From Qipengyuania_B thermophila (GTDB taxonomy: Bacteria > Pseudomonadota > Alphaproteobacteria > Sphingomonadales > Sphingomonadaceae), in contig NZ_SDSI01000001.1 of NCBI RefSeq assembly GCF_004153605.1, positions 620,001 to 684,000 on the forward strand: a DNA stretch of 64,000 nucleotides, in the 5' to 3' direction. Shown here piece by piece: positions 52,117 to 61,385 of this stretch. The notes under the pieces were generated by a model, which saw nothing but the letters and a program-made list of their open reading frames with translations, ran no database searches and was not told the origin of the DNA. Numbering within the stretch: the first letter of the stretch is position 1; each line of letters opens with the position of its first letter. Made by a program: the position numbers and the translations under genes.

Positions 52117-53727
52117 TCAGTCCCGCACCAGCGCCCGCAGGGCCTCGATCCGGTCGGCCTCGTGCGCCGGCTTGTCCCAGCGGATGCGATGGACCCTGGG
52201 GAAGCGCATGGAGAGGCCGGACTTGTGCCGCTTCGACAGATGCGCGGAATCGAAGGCGATTTCGAGAACGAGGCTTCTGTCCGTCTCCCGGACCGGACCG
52301 AAGCGGTTCACGGTGTGCTGGCGCACATGGCGGTCGAGCCGCACCAGCTCCTCGTCGGTGAAGCCGGAATAGGCCTTGCCGACCGGCAGCAGTTCCGCGC
52401 CCGCGTCGGGATCGCCGTCCCAGCAACCGAAGGTGTAGTCCGAGTAATAGCTTGACCGCTTGCCGGAACCGCGCTGGGCATACATCAGCACGCAGTCGAT
52501 CAGCAGCGGATCGCGCTTCCACTTGTACCACAGCCCGGCACGCCGTCCTGCGACATAGGGGCTGTCGCGGCGCTTCAGCATCAGCCCTTCGATGGCGTCG
52601 TCTCGGGTGCGGGCGCGGATCTGCGCCAGCTCGTCGAAGGTGCCGGCGGCGATGATCTGCGACAAGTCGAAGTGGCTCGGCGGCAGCTCCGCGAACAGCG
52701 ACTCGAGCCGCCGGCGCCGCTCCGACCACGGCAGGGCGCGCAGATCCTCGCCGCGCCAGTGCAGCACGTCATAGAGCCGCACGAAGGCCGGATAGTCGGT
52801 CAGCATCGTCCTGCTCACCGTCTTGCGTCCCAGACGCTGCTGCAGCGCGTTGAAAGAGGCTGCGCCCCCTTCCTCGCCGCCCTGATGCGAGCCGCGCACC
52901 ATGCATTCGCCATCGACGATGCCCGGAATCTGAAAGGCCGCGGCGAGTTCGGGAAAGGAGCGCGTGATGTCGTCGCCGGAGCGTGAATACACCCGTGTCT
53001 CGCCCGTCTCTCCCGGCGGACCGGCATGGACGAGCTGCACGCGGATGCCGTCCCACTTCCACTCCGCGGCGTACTCGTCGAGGCTGACGGACGCATCCTC
53101 GAGCGGATGCGCCAGCATGAACGGCCGGAACAGCGGGAGGTGGCGGGCATCGGGAGCCGGTGCGCCGTCAGCGGCCCAGGCGAACAGCTCTTCATACGGA
53201 GGGGCCTGCCCGTGCCAGTGTTCCTCCACGTCGTCGACGGCCACCCCGAACGCGTCGGCAAAGGCGACCTTGGCGAGGCGCGAGGACACGCCGATCCGCA
53301 TCTCTCCGGTGGCGAGCTTGAGCAGGGCATACCGGCCCGCCGCATCGAGCCGGTCGAGGAGACTCGCCAGCTCGCCCGCAACCGAGGCACGGGTCATGCG
53401 CGACAGGTGCTCCACCGCTTCGGCAAGCGTCGGGGCGGCGCCCGTCGCCTCCGCGGGCTCGGGCCACAACAGGCTCGCGGTTTCTGCCGTGTCGCCGACG
53501 AAGTCGCGCGACAGGGTCCAGAGCACGGGATCGACCCGCTCCATCAGCAGCCTGCGGATGGTCGACGATTTGACCGCCGGGAAGTCGAGGCTGCCGGTCA
53601 GCGCCGCGAGCGCCCAGCCCCGGTCCGGATCGGGCGTGCGGAGCAGATACGCCGCGATCAGCCGCAGCTTTTCGTTGCGTCCGCGGGTGTAGACCAGCGC
53701 GTCGATGAGGGCGGCAAACTTCTCCAT
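52117..53727 (-). CDS. ATP-dependent DNA ligase (cisplatin-damage type)
   Basis: 536 residues. An N-terminal DNA-binding domain (MEKFAALIDALVYTRGRNEK onward) precedes the nucleotidyltransferase domain with the AMP-accepting Lys in YAAEWKWDGIRVQL. Further motifs are DGECMVRG, AIEGLMLKRRDSPYVAGRRA and YKWKRDPLLIDCVLM, followed by an OB domain. Belongs to the ligase group clustered with a metallo-beta-lactamase exonuclease and linked to cross-link repair. The exonuclease gene is 29 bp upstream; the Lhr-type helicase usually in the set is absent here. Confidence 0.94.
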   Translation of the reverse strand: MEKFAALIDALVYTRGRNEKLRLIAAYLLRTPDPDRGWALAALTGSLDFPAVKSSTIRRLLMERVDPVLWTLSRDFVGDTAETASLLWPEPAEATGAAPTLAEAVEHLSRMTRASVAGELASLLDRLDAAGRYALLKLATGEMRIGVSSRLAKVAFADAFGVAVDDVEEHWHGQAPPYEELFAWAADGAPAPDARHLPLFRPFMLAHPLEDASVSLDEYAAEWKWDGIRVQLVHAGPPGETGETRVYSRSGDDITRSFPELAAAFQIPGIVDGECMVRGSHQGGEEGGAASFNALQQRLGRKTVSRTMLTDYPAFVRLYDVLHWRGEDLRALPWSERRRRLESLFAELPPSHFDLSQIIAAGTFDELAQIRARTRDDAIEGLMLKRRDSPYVAGRRAGLWYKWKRDPLLIDCVLMYAQRGSGKRSSYYSDYTFGCWDGDPDAGAELLPVGKAYSGFTDEELVRLDRHVRQHTVNRFGPVRETDRSLVLEIAFDSAHLSKRHKSGLSMRFPRVHRIRWDKPAHEADRIEALRALVRD

Positions 53728-53756
53728 GTCAGGGCGCGGCGCTTCGCGCGAAGGCG

Positions 53757-54761
53757 TCAGTCATCCTCGTCCTCGTAGCCGACCAGCGCCAGCGCCCGGG
53801 CGCGGCGCTGGTGAAGCTGATGCCACCGCAGCAGCGCATCCTCCCGGCCATGGGTGATCCAGGTCTCCGCCGGGTTCACCTCCTCCACCGTCCCGGTCAG
53901 CTCACCCCAGTCGGCGTGATCGGAGATGACCAGCGGCAGCTCGACGTTCTTCTGCCGCGCGCGCTGGCGCACCCGCATCCAGCCTGACGCCATGGCGGTG
54001 ATCGGGTCCGGCAGGCGGCGGCTCCAGCGGTCGTTGAGCGCCGACGGCGGGCAGACGACGACATGCCCGCGCATCGCATCCCTCGGGGTTCCGGCGACAG
54101 GCCTCAGCTCGCCCAGAGGCACGCCAAGCTCCTCGTACAGCCGGCACATCCGCTCCATCGCTCCGTGAAGGTAGACGGGGGCGTCATGACCGGCCCGCCG
54201 CAGCTCGGCGATCAACCGCTGCGCCTTGCCAAGCGCATAGGCGCCCACCAGCACGCAGCGATCGGGCTGGTCGCGGAGCGTGGCCAGCAGCTTGGCGATC
54301 TCGTCCTCGATGGGCGGATGGCAGAAGATGGGCAGGCCGAAGGTCGCCTCGGTGACGAGAATGTCGCACGGCGTCACGGTGAAGGGCGCGCAGGTCGGGT
54401 CGGCGCGGCGCTTGTAGTCGCCGGTGACGATCACCCGCTCGCCGGCATGCTTCAGCAGGATCTGCGCGCTGCCGAGCACATGCCCCGCCGGCAGGAAGGT
54501 CGCGTCCACCCCTCCGCCGAGACGGACCGTCTCGCCATAGGCGACCGGCACGGCGCCCTCGCGGGTGTTGTAGCGCAGGTCCATGATCTCGAGCGTCTCG
54601 GGCGTGGCGACGGTGGTGCCGTGGCCGCCGCGCGCGTGGTCGGCATGGCCATGGGTGACAAGCGCGTGAGGCACGGCCCGCGCGGGATCGATCCACGTGT
54701 CGGCAGGAACGACATGGATGCCCCACGGCTCCGGACGGATCCATGCGAAGTCGGCGGGCAT
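53757..54761 (-). CDS. Ligase-associated DNA exonuclease (metallo-beta-lactamase/beta-CASP fold)
   Basis: 334 residues. The metal motif is THGHADHARGG; VIVTGDYKRRADPTCAPF supplies a further ligand, and the beta-CASP-like part includes LVISDHADWGELTG. It is of the SNM1/mRNA 3'-end-processing type, in the group fixed beside ATP-dependent ligases in bacteria. Trims DNA ends ahead of ligation. Same strand as, and just upstream of, the ligase gene. Confidence 0.92.
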   Translation of the reverse strand: MPADFAWIRPEPWGIHVVPADTWIDPARAVPHALVTHGHADHARGGHGTTVATPETLEIMDLRYNTREGAVPVAYGETVRLGGGVDATFLPAGHVLGSAQILLKHAGERVIVTGDYKRRADPTCAPFTVTPCDILVTEATFGLPIFCHPPIEDEIAKLLATLRDQPDRCVLVGAYALGKAQRLIAELRRAGHDAPVYLHGAMERMCRLYEELGVPLGELRPVAGTPRDAMRGHVVVCPPSALNDRWSRRLPDPITAMASGWMRVRQRARQKNVELPLVISDHADWGELTGTVEEVNPAETWITHGREDALLRWHQLHQRRARALALVGYEDEDD

Positions 54762-54848
54762 CGTGTTCAGAACCCTGCCGGCGCGCGAACCGTTCCCGGC
54801 CGCGCACCCGCCCGCCCGACGTCCTTGCGTTTCAGCGGCGAGGATCCC

Positions 54849-57224
54849 TCACTCGTCGGCCGGACCATCCACGACGCTGTCTGGAGCCGCCTCGTCGTCG
54901 TCGAACGTGTCCTCTTCCTCGCGCTTCTGGCGAGCCTTCCGTGCCTTGGGCGGAGCGGGCGTGATCTCGAAGGCGGGCCGATTGTCCCGGACACCGACCC
55001 GCACCTCGCCGCCTTCGGCGAGCTTGCCGAACAGGAGCTCCTCGGCCAGCGGCTGCTTGATCTGTTCCTGGATGAGCCGCGCCATCGGACGTGCCCCGTA
55101 CAGCCGGTCATACCCCCGCTCGCCCAGCCAGTCGCGCGCCTCGCGGTCGAACTGGATGTGCACGTTCTGCTCGGCCAGCTGCAGCTCGAGCTGGAGGATG
55201 AACTTGTCCACCACGCGGGCCACCGTGTCCTTGCCGAGATAGCCGAACGGCACGATGGCATCGAGACGGTTGCGGAACTCGGGGGTGAACATCTGCTTCA
55301 CCGCCTCCTCGCTCGCATCCTCCTTGCTGACGTCGCCGAAGCCGATGCCCTGACGCGCCATGTCGGCGGCGCCGGCATTGGTGGTCATGATCAGGACCAC
55401 GTTGCGGAAGTCCACCGTCTTGCCGTGATGATCGGTCAGCCGTCCGTGGTCCATGACCTGGAGCAGGATGTTGAACAGGTCCGGATGCGCCTTCTCGATT
55501 TCGTCGAGCAGCAGCACGCAATGCGGGTTCTGGTCGACGGCATCGGTCAGCAGACCGCCCTGGTCATAACCGACATAGCCCGGAGGCGCCCCGATCAGCC
55601 GGCTGACCGAGTGCCGCTCCATGTATTCGGACATGTCGAAGCGCTTGAGCTCGATGCCCATGATGGAAGCAAGCTGGCGCGCCACCTCCGTCTTGCCGAC
55701 CCCGGTCGGGCCCGAAAACAGGAACGAGCCGATCGGCTTGTCCGGGTCGCGCAGACCCGCACGGCTGAGCTTCATCGCGGTGGCGAGCTTGGCGACGGCC
55801 GCGTCCTGCCCGAACACGACATGCTTCAGGTCGCGTTCCAGATGCTCGAGCTGCTTCTTGTCGTCGCTCGACACCGACTTGGGAGGAATGCGGGCCATCG
55901 TGGCGATGACCGCCTCGATCTCGCGCGCGGTGATCTTCTTCTTGCGCTTGGAGGGCGGCACCAGCATCTGCATCGCCCCGACCTCGTCGATCACGTCGAT
56001 CGCCTTGTCGGGCAACTTGCGGTCGTTGATGTAGCGCGCCGACAGCTCCACCGCCGTCTTGATCGCGTCCGGGGTGTACTGCACCTTGTGGTGCTCCTCG
56101 AAGGCGGTGCGCAGACCCTTGAGGATCTTCACCGTGTCCTCCACCGTGGGCTCGTTCACGTCGATCTTCTGGAACCGGCGCAGGAGAGCGCGATCCTTCT
56201 CGAAGTGGTTGCGGAACTCCTTGTAGGTGGTCGAGCCGATGCAGCGGATCGCCCCGGACGACAGCGCGGGCTTGAGCAGGTTGGAGGCGTCCATCGCCCC
56301 CCCTGAGGTCGCGCCGGCGCCGATCACGGTGTGGATCTCGTCGATGAACAGCACCGCCTCCGGCATCTTTTCCAGCTCGGAGACGACCTGCTTCAGCCGT
56401 TCCTCGAAATCGCCGCGGTAGCGCGTTCCGGCGAGGAGAGCGCCCATGTCGAGCGAGTAGATCACCGCATCCTGCAGCACCTCGGGCACGTCGCCTTCGA
56501 CGATCTTGCGCGCCAGCCCCTCGGCGATGGCGGTTTTGCCGACCCCGGGATCGCCGACGTAGAGCGGGTTGTTCTTGGACCGGCGGCACAGGATCTGGAT
56601 GGTGCGTTCGACTTCGGCGGTGCGCCCGATCAGCGGGTCGATCTTGCCCGCCTCGGCACGCGCGTTGAGGTTGACGGTGAACTGGTCGAGCGCCGTGTCC
56701 TTGGCCTTCTCGCCGCCGGAACCGGCGCGGTCCTCGGCCGCCGCGTCCTCCGCACCCTGAGGCGGGCGCGCCTGAAGCTGCTTTCCGCCCTTGCCGATGC
56801 CGTGACTGATGAAGCTCACTGCGTCGAGCCGGTTCATGTCCTGCTGCTGCAGAAAGTACACGGCGTAGGAGTCGCGTTCGGAGAACAGCGCCACCAGCAC
56901 GTTGGCGCCCGTCACCGTGTCCTTGCCGGAGGACTGCACATGCAGGATCGCGCGCTGGATGACACGCTGGAACCCGGCCGTGGGCTGAGGGTCCTCGTCA
57001 CTGCCGCTCTGGAGGGCCTGGTACTCTTGGTCGAGATACTGCCGCACCACTTCGCTGAGCTGGGCAAGGTCGACGCCGCAGCCGACCATCACCTGCGCCG
57101 CGTCCTCGTCGTCGATGAGGGCAAGAAGCAGGTGTTCGAGCGTTGCGTATTCGTGCCGGCGCGCTCCGGCATCGTTCAGCGCCGCGTGCAGGGTCTTCTC
57201 GAGGTTCTGGGCAAAACTGGGCAT
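54849..57224 (-). CDS. clpA: ATP-dependent Clp protease ATP-binding subunit ClpA
   Basis: 791 residues from ATG at 57224 (MPSFAQNLEKTLHAALNDAG). The N-domain runs to about 145; Walker A of the first AAA module is YVGDPGVGKTAIAEGLARKI and of the second FSGPTGVGKTEVARQLASIM. The ClpP-binding loop is ARQGIGFGDVSKED (IGF). No middle domain, so ClpA rather than ClpB/ClpC. The C-terminal tail is acidic and unusual in length (EEEDTFDDDEAAPDSVVDG). clpS is not next to it, although it often is in this class. Confidence 0.95.
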   Translation of the reverse strand: MPSFAQNLEKTLHAALNDAGARRHEYATLEHLLLALIDDEDAAQVMVGCGVDLAQLSEVVRQYLDQEYQALQSGSDEDPQPTAGFQRVIQRAILHVQSSGKDTVTGANVLVALFSERDSYAVYFLQQQDMNRLDAVSFISHGIGKGGKQLQARPPQGAEDAAAEDRAGSGGEKAKDTALDQFTVNLNARAEAGKIDPLIGRTAEVERTIQILCRRSKNNPLYVGDPGVGKTAIAEGLARKIVEGDVPEVLQDAVIYSLDMGALLAGTRYRGDFEERLKQVVSELEKMPEAVLFIDEIHTVIGAGATSGGAMDASNLLKPALSSGAIRCIGSTTYKEFRNHFEKDRALLRRFQKIDVNEPTVEDTVKILKGLRTAFEEHHKVQYTPDAIKTAVELSARYINDRKLPDKAIDVIDEVGAMQMLVPPSKRKKKITAREIEAVIATMARIPPKSVSSDDKKQLEHLERDLKHVVFGQDAAVAKLATAMKLSRAGLRDPDKPIGSFLFSGPTGVGKTEVARQLASIMGIELKRFDMSEYMERHSVSRLIGAPPGYVGYDQGGLLTDAVDQNPHCVLLLDEIEKAHPDLFNILLQVMDHGRLTDHHGKTVDFRNVVLIMTTNAGAADMARQGIGFGDVSKEDASEEAVKQMFTPEFRNRLDAIVPFGYLGKDTVARVVDKFILQLELQLAEQNVHIQFDREARDWLGERGYDRLYGARPMARLIQEQIKQPLAEELLFGKLAEGGEVRVGVRDNRPAFEITPAPPKARKARQKREEEDTFDDDEAAPDSVVDGPADE

Positions 57225-57376
57225 CGCGCGATCTCTGCAAGAGTGTCGAACGGCGTAACATTGTGTCGCCAACATCAATGCTAGCGAACGAATCTGACCG
57301 CCGTGTGTATGGTATCGTCAATATGGGGCGGAGCCAGCGGTTTTTCACCTCCCCGCCCGGCAACCTGCGGCGGGTC

Positions 57377-57577
57377 TCAACCGGGAGTGGACCTGAACAG
57401 GGCGTCGGCGGCGCGGCGGTGGCGGCTGGCGGCCTCCCGGTGGCGCGCGGTGCGGGCGATTTCTTCCTGGAGCCGGGCGATCCGGTCGTCGAGTTCGGCG
57501 ACCGACAACGGGGCGAGATCCTCGCTGGCGAGCGCCGTCAGCAGATCGCCACGGTCGCGCAAAGGTTCATCGTCCAT
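57377..57577 (-). CDS. DUF1192 family protein
   Basis: 66 residues. MDDEPLRDRGDLLTALASED, then LAPLSVAELDDRIARLQEEI and the C-terminal HRRAADALFRS match DUF1192, a tiny helical family of alphaproteobacteria with no known function. The conserved core is LSVxELxxRIxxLxxEI. Divergent from the quinone oxidoreductase gene, as is usual for this family. Confidence 0.85.
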   Translation of the reverse strand: MDDEPLRDRGDLLTALASEDLAPLSVAELDDRIARLQEEIARTARHREAASRHRRAADALFRSTPG

Positions 57578-57728
57578 CCGTCGCTCCTGCAGCCGGGGTT
57601 CGGCTCCCCGTGATCGGCACGCAAGCGATCGCAGGCGCGGCACCTTGCTGTCAACTGACCGCCCCGTTAGGAGCACCCGCCCGGCGCATGCGCATGGGTA
57701 CGCGAACGGTGGCGGGCGAGGGGGAACA

Positions 57729-58733
57729 ATGGCACAGTTGCCAGAGATGATGCGGGCGGTCGTCTGCGACGCGGCCGGAGGACCGGAAGTGCTTGCCGTG
57801 CGCACTCTTCCCGTCCCTGACATCGGCGCCGAGGAGGTTCTGATCCGCACCGCCTTTGCCGGGGTCAACCGTCCGGACGTCCTTCAGCGGCAAGGGCTGT
57901 ATCCACCGCCCCCCGGCGCATCTCCCGTCCTTGGCCTTGAGGTGTCCGGAACGGTGATGGCCGCCGGGGACGCGGCCCCGGCCGAATTGGTCGGGCAGGA
58001 GGTCTGCGCGCTCGTCAGCGGGGGCGGTTACGCCGAGTACACCGTCGCCTATGCGCGCCACTGCCTGCCGCTGTCCGACAGGTTCGGCCTGTGCGAGGCG
58101 GCTGCGGTTCCGGAAACCCTGTTCACCGTCTGGCACAACGTGTTCGAACGGGGCTGGGCGAGGCCCGGCGAGACCCTTCTGGTGCATGGCGGCACCAGCG
58201 GGATCGGCACCATGGCGACGCTTCTCGGCAAGGCTTTCGGGCTGCAGGTCGTGACCACCGCGGGAAGCGCCGCCAAATGCGCGGCCAGCCGCGACTGCGG
58301 CGCCGATCTGGCCGTCAACTACCGCGAGGAGGATTTCGTCGAGGCGGTGCTCGCCTTCACCGACGGGGCCGGAGCCGATCTCGTGCTGGACATGGTGGGC
58401 GGCGACTACCTGCCGCGCAACCTGCGGTGTCTCGCCGTGGACGGGCGCCATGTGTCGATCGCCGTGCTCGGCGGCGCGGAGGCGAGCCTCAATCTGGCGC
58501 GGCTGATGATGCGGCGGCACACGCTGACCGGATCGACCCTGCGCGCCCGCTCGGACACGTTCAAGGCGCTGCTCGCGGACGAAATCGCCGTCAACGTCTG
58601 GCCGCTGTTCACGGACGGGGTGCTCGCGCCGGTGATGGACCGCACCTTCGCGCTCGAGGACGTCGCCGCAGCGCACGCCCGTATGGAAGCGGGCGAGCAC
58701 GTGGGCAAGATCGTGCTCCGTGTCGCCGGCTGA
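57729..58733 (+). CDS. NAD(P)H-quinone oxidoreductase (zinc-free MDR family)
   Basis: 334 residues. GroES-like N-domain with MRAVVCDAAGGPEVLAVRTL and AGVNRPDVLQRQGLYPPPPG; the NADPH-binding domain has LLVHGGTSGIGTMATLLGKA. No zinc-ligand Cys. PIG3/QOR-type: reduces quinones with NADPH. The ribosome-binding site is a strong GAGGGGG. A stem-loop terminator lies 100 bp after its stop. Confidence 0.93.
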   Translation: MAQLPEMMRAVVCDAAGGPEVLAVRTLPVPDIGAEEVLIRTAFAGVNRPDVLQRQGLYPPPPGASPVLGLEVSGTVMAAGDAAPAELVGQEVCALVSGGGYAEYTVAYARHCLPLSDRFGLCEAAAVPETLFTVWHNVFERGWARPGETLLVHGGTSGIGTMATLLGKAFGLQVVTTAGSAAKCAASRDCGADLAVNYREEDFVEAVLAFTDGAGADLVLDMVGGDYLPRNLRCLAVDGRHVSIAVLGGAEASLNLARLMMRRHTLTGSTLRARSDTFKALLADEIAVNVWPLFTDGVLAPVMDRTFALEDVAAAHARMEAGEHVGKIVLRVAG

Positions 58734-58832
58734 ACCGTCCGCCTGCAGGGGATGCGGCACGCCGCCGCATCGCCGGCACGTCAGGCTCCCGGCTTGCCCT
58801 GCCGCCGCAAGCGGCGTATGACGGGGAACAGA

Positions 58833-58866
58833 GGCCGCTCCGCGAGGGGCGGCCGTTGCTGTTTTT
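58833..58866 (+). terminator. Intrinsic terminator with GCGA tetraloop
   Basis: A 9-bp stem (GGCCGCTCC at 58833-58841, GGGGCGGCC at 58846-58854, one G-U pair), a GNRA-type GCGA loop and a nearby T tract (GTTTTTGTT, 58861-58869). It ends transcription of the quinone oxidoreductase and lies 24 bp before the trcR start. A second small hairpin (GCCGC/GCGGC) precedes it. Confidence 0.78.
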
Positions 58867-58892
58867 GTTCCTGACCGCAGGCGATCCGAACC

Positions 58893-59594
58893 ATGGCCGA
58901 TCAACCCACACCGCTGATGCCGCATGCCACCGCCACCTGGCTGGTCGACAACACCGGGCTGACCTTCGAGCAGATTGCGGACTTCTGCGGACTGCACATC
59001 CTCGAGGTGCAGGCGATGGCCGACGACCTGGCCGGCAGCAAGTATATCGGCCGCGATCCGGTCCACGCCGGCGAACTCAGCCAGGAGGAGATCGAGCGCG
59101 GACAGAACGATCCGTCCTACCGCCTGCGGATGCAGCGGGCCCCTGTCGCGGTGAGCCGGACCAAGGGGCCGCGCTACACTCCGGTGTCGAAGCGGCAGGA
59201 CAAGCCCGACGGCATCGCGTGGCTGCTGCGCAACTACCCCGAGATGAGTGACGCCCAGATCGGCAAGCTGATCGGCACCACCCGCACCACCATCGCCGCC
59301 CTGCGCGACCGCAGCCACTGGAACATGGCCAACATCCAGCCCAAGGATCCGGTGACGCTGGGTCTGTGCTCTCAGCGCGAACTGGACGCCGCGGTCGCCA
59401 AGATCGTGCGGACCGATCCTGAATCAGAGGGCGATGCCGGCGATGTTCAGGGCGACGAGCGTCAGCGTCTGATCCGCGAGCTGCGGGCCGAGCGCGAGGC
59501 GGCGGGTCAGGCCGCCTCCGAAGCGGCGCAGGAAGCGGAAGCGGCGGCGTGGCTTGCCAGCAGGCGGGCGTCGGCCGCGGACGAGGGCGCCTGA
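58893..59594 (+). CDS. trcR: Cell-cycle transcriptional regulator TrcR (DUF1013)
   Basis: 233 residues. MPHATATWLVDNTGLTFEQI is the conserved start, and IAWLLRNYPEMSDAQIGKLI with TRTTIAALRDRSHWN is a helix-turn-helix-like segment. This matches the alphaproteobacterial TrcR/DUF1013 family, whose member in Rickettsia/Caulobacter-type genomes acts on cell-cycle genes. The C-terminal 60 residues are an Ala/Glu-rich helix with little conservation. Cytoplasmic DNA-binding protein by inference. Confidence 0.88.
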   Translation: MADQPTPLMPHATATWLVDNTGLTFEQIADFCGLHILEVQAMADDLAGSKYIGRDPVHAGELSQEEIERGQNDPSYRLRMQRAPVAVSRTKGPRYTPVSKRQDKPDGIAWLLRNYPEMSDAQIGKLIGTTRTTIAALRDRSHWNMANIQPKDPVTLGLCSQRELDAAVAKIVRTDPESEGDAGDVQGDERQRLIRELRAEREAAGQAASEAAQEAEAAAWLASRRASAADEGA

Positions 59595-59675
59595 CGCCCG
59601 CACAGCCGTGCCCACGGGCGCTTTTGTCGCCGCTGCCCTTGCCCTTGCGCCTGCTTCCATGGCACCACCGGGTGC

Positions 59676-61385
59676 ATGGAGCCTCAGAAAACCGCTTTTC
59701 CGGCGCACCCGGCCGCCTCGCGCGCGGTGTATCACCACCCCGGAAGCTGGGACCGCCCGATCCCGGTCGCCACGCTGCCGGATGTCTTCGCCACGGCGGC
59801 TGCGGCCCATGGCGAACGCGCGCTTGTCGAGTTCATGGGCGCGCGCTCCAGCTATGCCGCTCTGCACCGGGAAGCGCGCCGGTTCGCGGCCGGTCTGAGG
59901 GCGGCGGGCGTCTCCCGCGGGGACCGGGTCGGTCTGTTCCTGCCCAACGTGCCGATCTACGTCGCCGCCTATTACGGCGCGATGATGGCGGGCGCGGTGG
60001 TCGTCAACTTCTCGCCGCTCTACAGCGTGGAGGAACTGGCGGCGCAGGTGGAGGACTCCGGCACGCGGCTGCTGGTGACGCTCGATGTGGCCGCCCTGCT
60101 GCCGACGGCGGTGCGCGTCCTCGACAGCTCCGCGCTCGAGGGGCTCGTCGTCGGCCGGCTGGCCGATGCGCTGCCACGGGTGCAGGGCTGGTTGCTGAAG
60201 CGGCTCGGGCGCAAGCGTCTTGCTCCCGTACCCGCGCGCGCCGACATCACGGTCTGGCACGATTTCGTCGGCGACGATGCTGACTTTCAGCCCGCTGCCC
60301 TCGCGCCGAACGACCTTGCCCTGCTTCAGTACACCGGCGGCACGACCGGGCGGCCCAAGGGCGCGATGCTGACTCATGCGAACCTCACGGCCAACGCCTA
60401 TCAGGTCAATGCCATCGATCCGTTCGACCGGAACCGCCCGGACGTGATCGTCGGCGGCCTTCCCCTGTTTCACGTGTTCGCCAACACCTGTGTTCTCAAC
60501 CGCACGGTGGTCAGCGGCGGCACGATCGTGATGCTGGCCCGCTTCTCCGCGGCCGATGCCCTCAAGATCATCGAGACGCACCGCCCGACGTCCTTTCCCG
60601 GCGTGCCGACGATGTATCAGGCCATGCTGGACGAGCGGCGGGCGCTGGGCACCGATTTCTCGTCGCTCGAAATCTGCGTCTCGGGCGGCGCGCCCCTGCC
60701 CGAACGCCTGGCACAGCGCTTCGAGGCGCTGTCGGGCGTGCCCTTGGTGGAGGGCTATGGCCTGACAGAAAGCGCAGGGGTGGTGTCGGCCAATCCGTAT
60801 CGCGGCAATCGCAAGCAGGGAACGATCGGGCAGCTTCTTCCCCAGACCCGCGTCATCCTGCTCGACAAGGAGGATCCGGCGAAGCTCGCGCCGCATGGCG
60901 AGCCGGGCGAACTGGCGGTGTGCGGACCTCAGGTGATGCGGGGGTACTGGAACCGCCCGGACAGTCACGCGGCGACCTTCGCCCGGCACTTCGACGAGGA
61001 CTGGCTGCGCACCGGCGACATCGCCACCATCGACGATGACGGGTTCCTTGCCATCGTCGACCGGGCCAAGGACATGATCGCCGTCAGCGGCTTCAAGGTC
61101 TTCCCCAGCCAGATCGAGGACGTGCTGATGCGGCACCCGGCGGTCAAGGAGGCGCTGGTCATCGGTGTGCCGGACCCGCGCAGCGGCGAAGTCCCGCGCG
61201 CGTTCGTCAGCCTCGAAACCGGCCATGGGGGGATCACCGGCGCCGACCTCGCCGCCTGGCTGAACACGCGCGTGGGCAAGCACGAGCGCGTGCGGGATGT
61301 CGAAGTGCGGCCTTCCCTGCCCAAGACGATGATCGGCAAGCTCGACCGCAAGGCCCTGCGGGCCGATGTCGGCGTCGCGGGCTGA
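59676..61385 (+). CDS. fadD: Long-chain fatty acid-CoA ligase
   Basis: 569 residues. The AMP-binding P-loop is LLQYTGGTTGRPKGAMLTHA; GYGLTESAGVVS, DWLRTGDIATIDDDG and the C-terminal LPKTMIGKLDRKALR (catalytic Lys) are all present. Activates fatty acids as acyl-CoA with ATP. An acyl-CoA dehydrogenase is encoded 17 kb away. Its stop overlaps the nadD start by 20 bp. Confidence 0.94.
   Translation: MEPQKTAFPAHPAASRAVYHHPGSWDRPIPVATLPDVFATAAAAHGERALVEFMGARSSYAALHREARRFAAGLRAAGVSRGDRVGLFLPNVPIYVAAYYGAMMAGAVVVNFSPLYSVEELAAQVEDSGTRLLVTLDVAALLPTAVRVLDSSALEGLVVGRLADALPRVQGWLLKRLGRKRLAPVPARADITVWHDFVGDDADFQPAALAPNDLALLQYTGGTTGRPKGAMLTHANLTANAYQVNAIDPFDRNRPDVIVGGLPLFHVFANTCVLNRTVVSGGTIVMLARFSAADALKIIETHRPTSFPGVPTMYQAMLDERRALGTDFSSLEICVSGGAPLPERLAQRFEALSGVPLVEGYGLTESAGVVSANPYRGNRKQGTIGQLLPQTRVILLDKEDPAKLAPHGEPGELAVCGPQVMRGYWNRPDSHAATFARHFDEDWLRTGDIATIDDDGFLAIVDRAKDMIAVSGFKVFPSQIEDVLMRHPAVKEALVIGVPDPRSGEVPRAFVSLETGHGGITGADLAAWLNTRVGKHERVRDVEVRPSLPKTMIGKLDRKALRADVGVAG

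Noticed and set aside
60464..60482. TGTTTCACGTG, a parS-like sequence inside fadD
   Set aside because: Only the first 11 of 16 bases match; the second half-site is absent. The bases encode LFHVFANT, a conserved stretch of acyl-CoA ligases.
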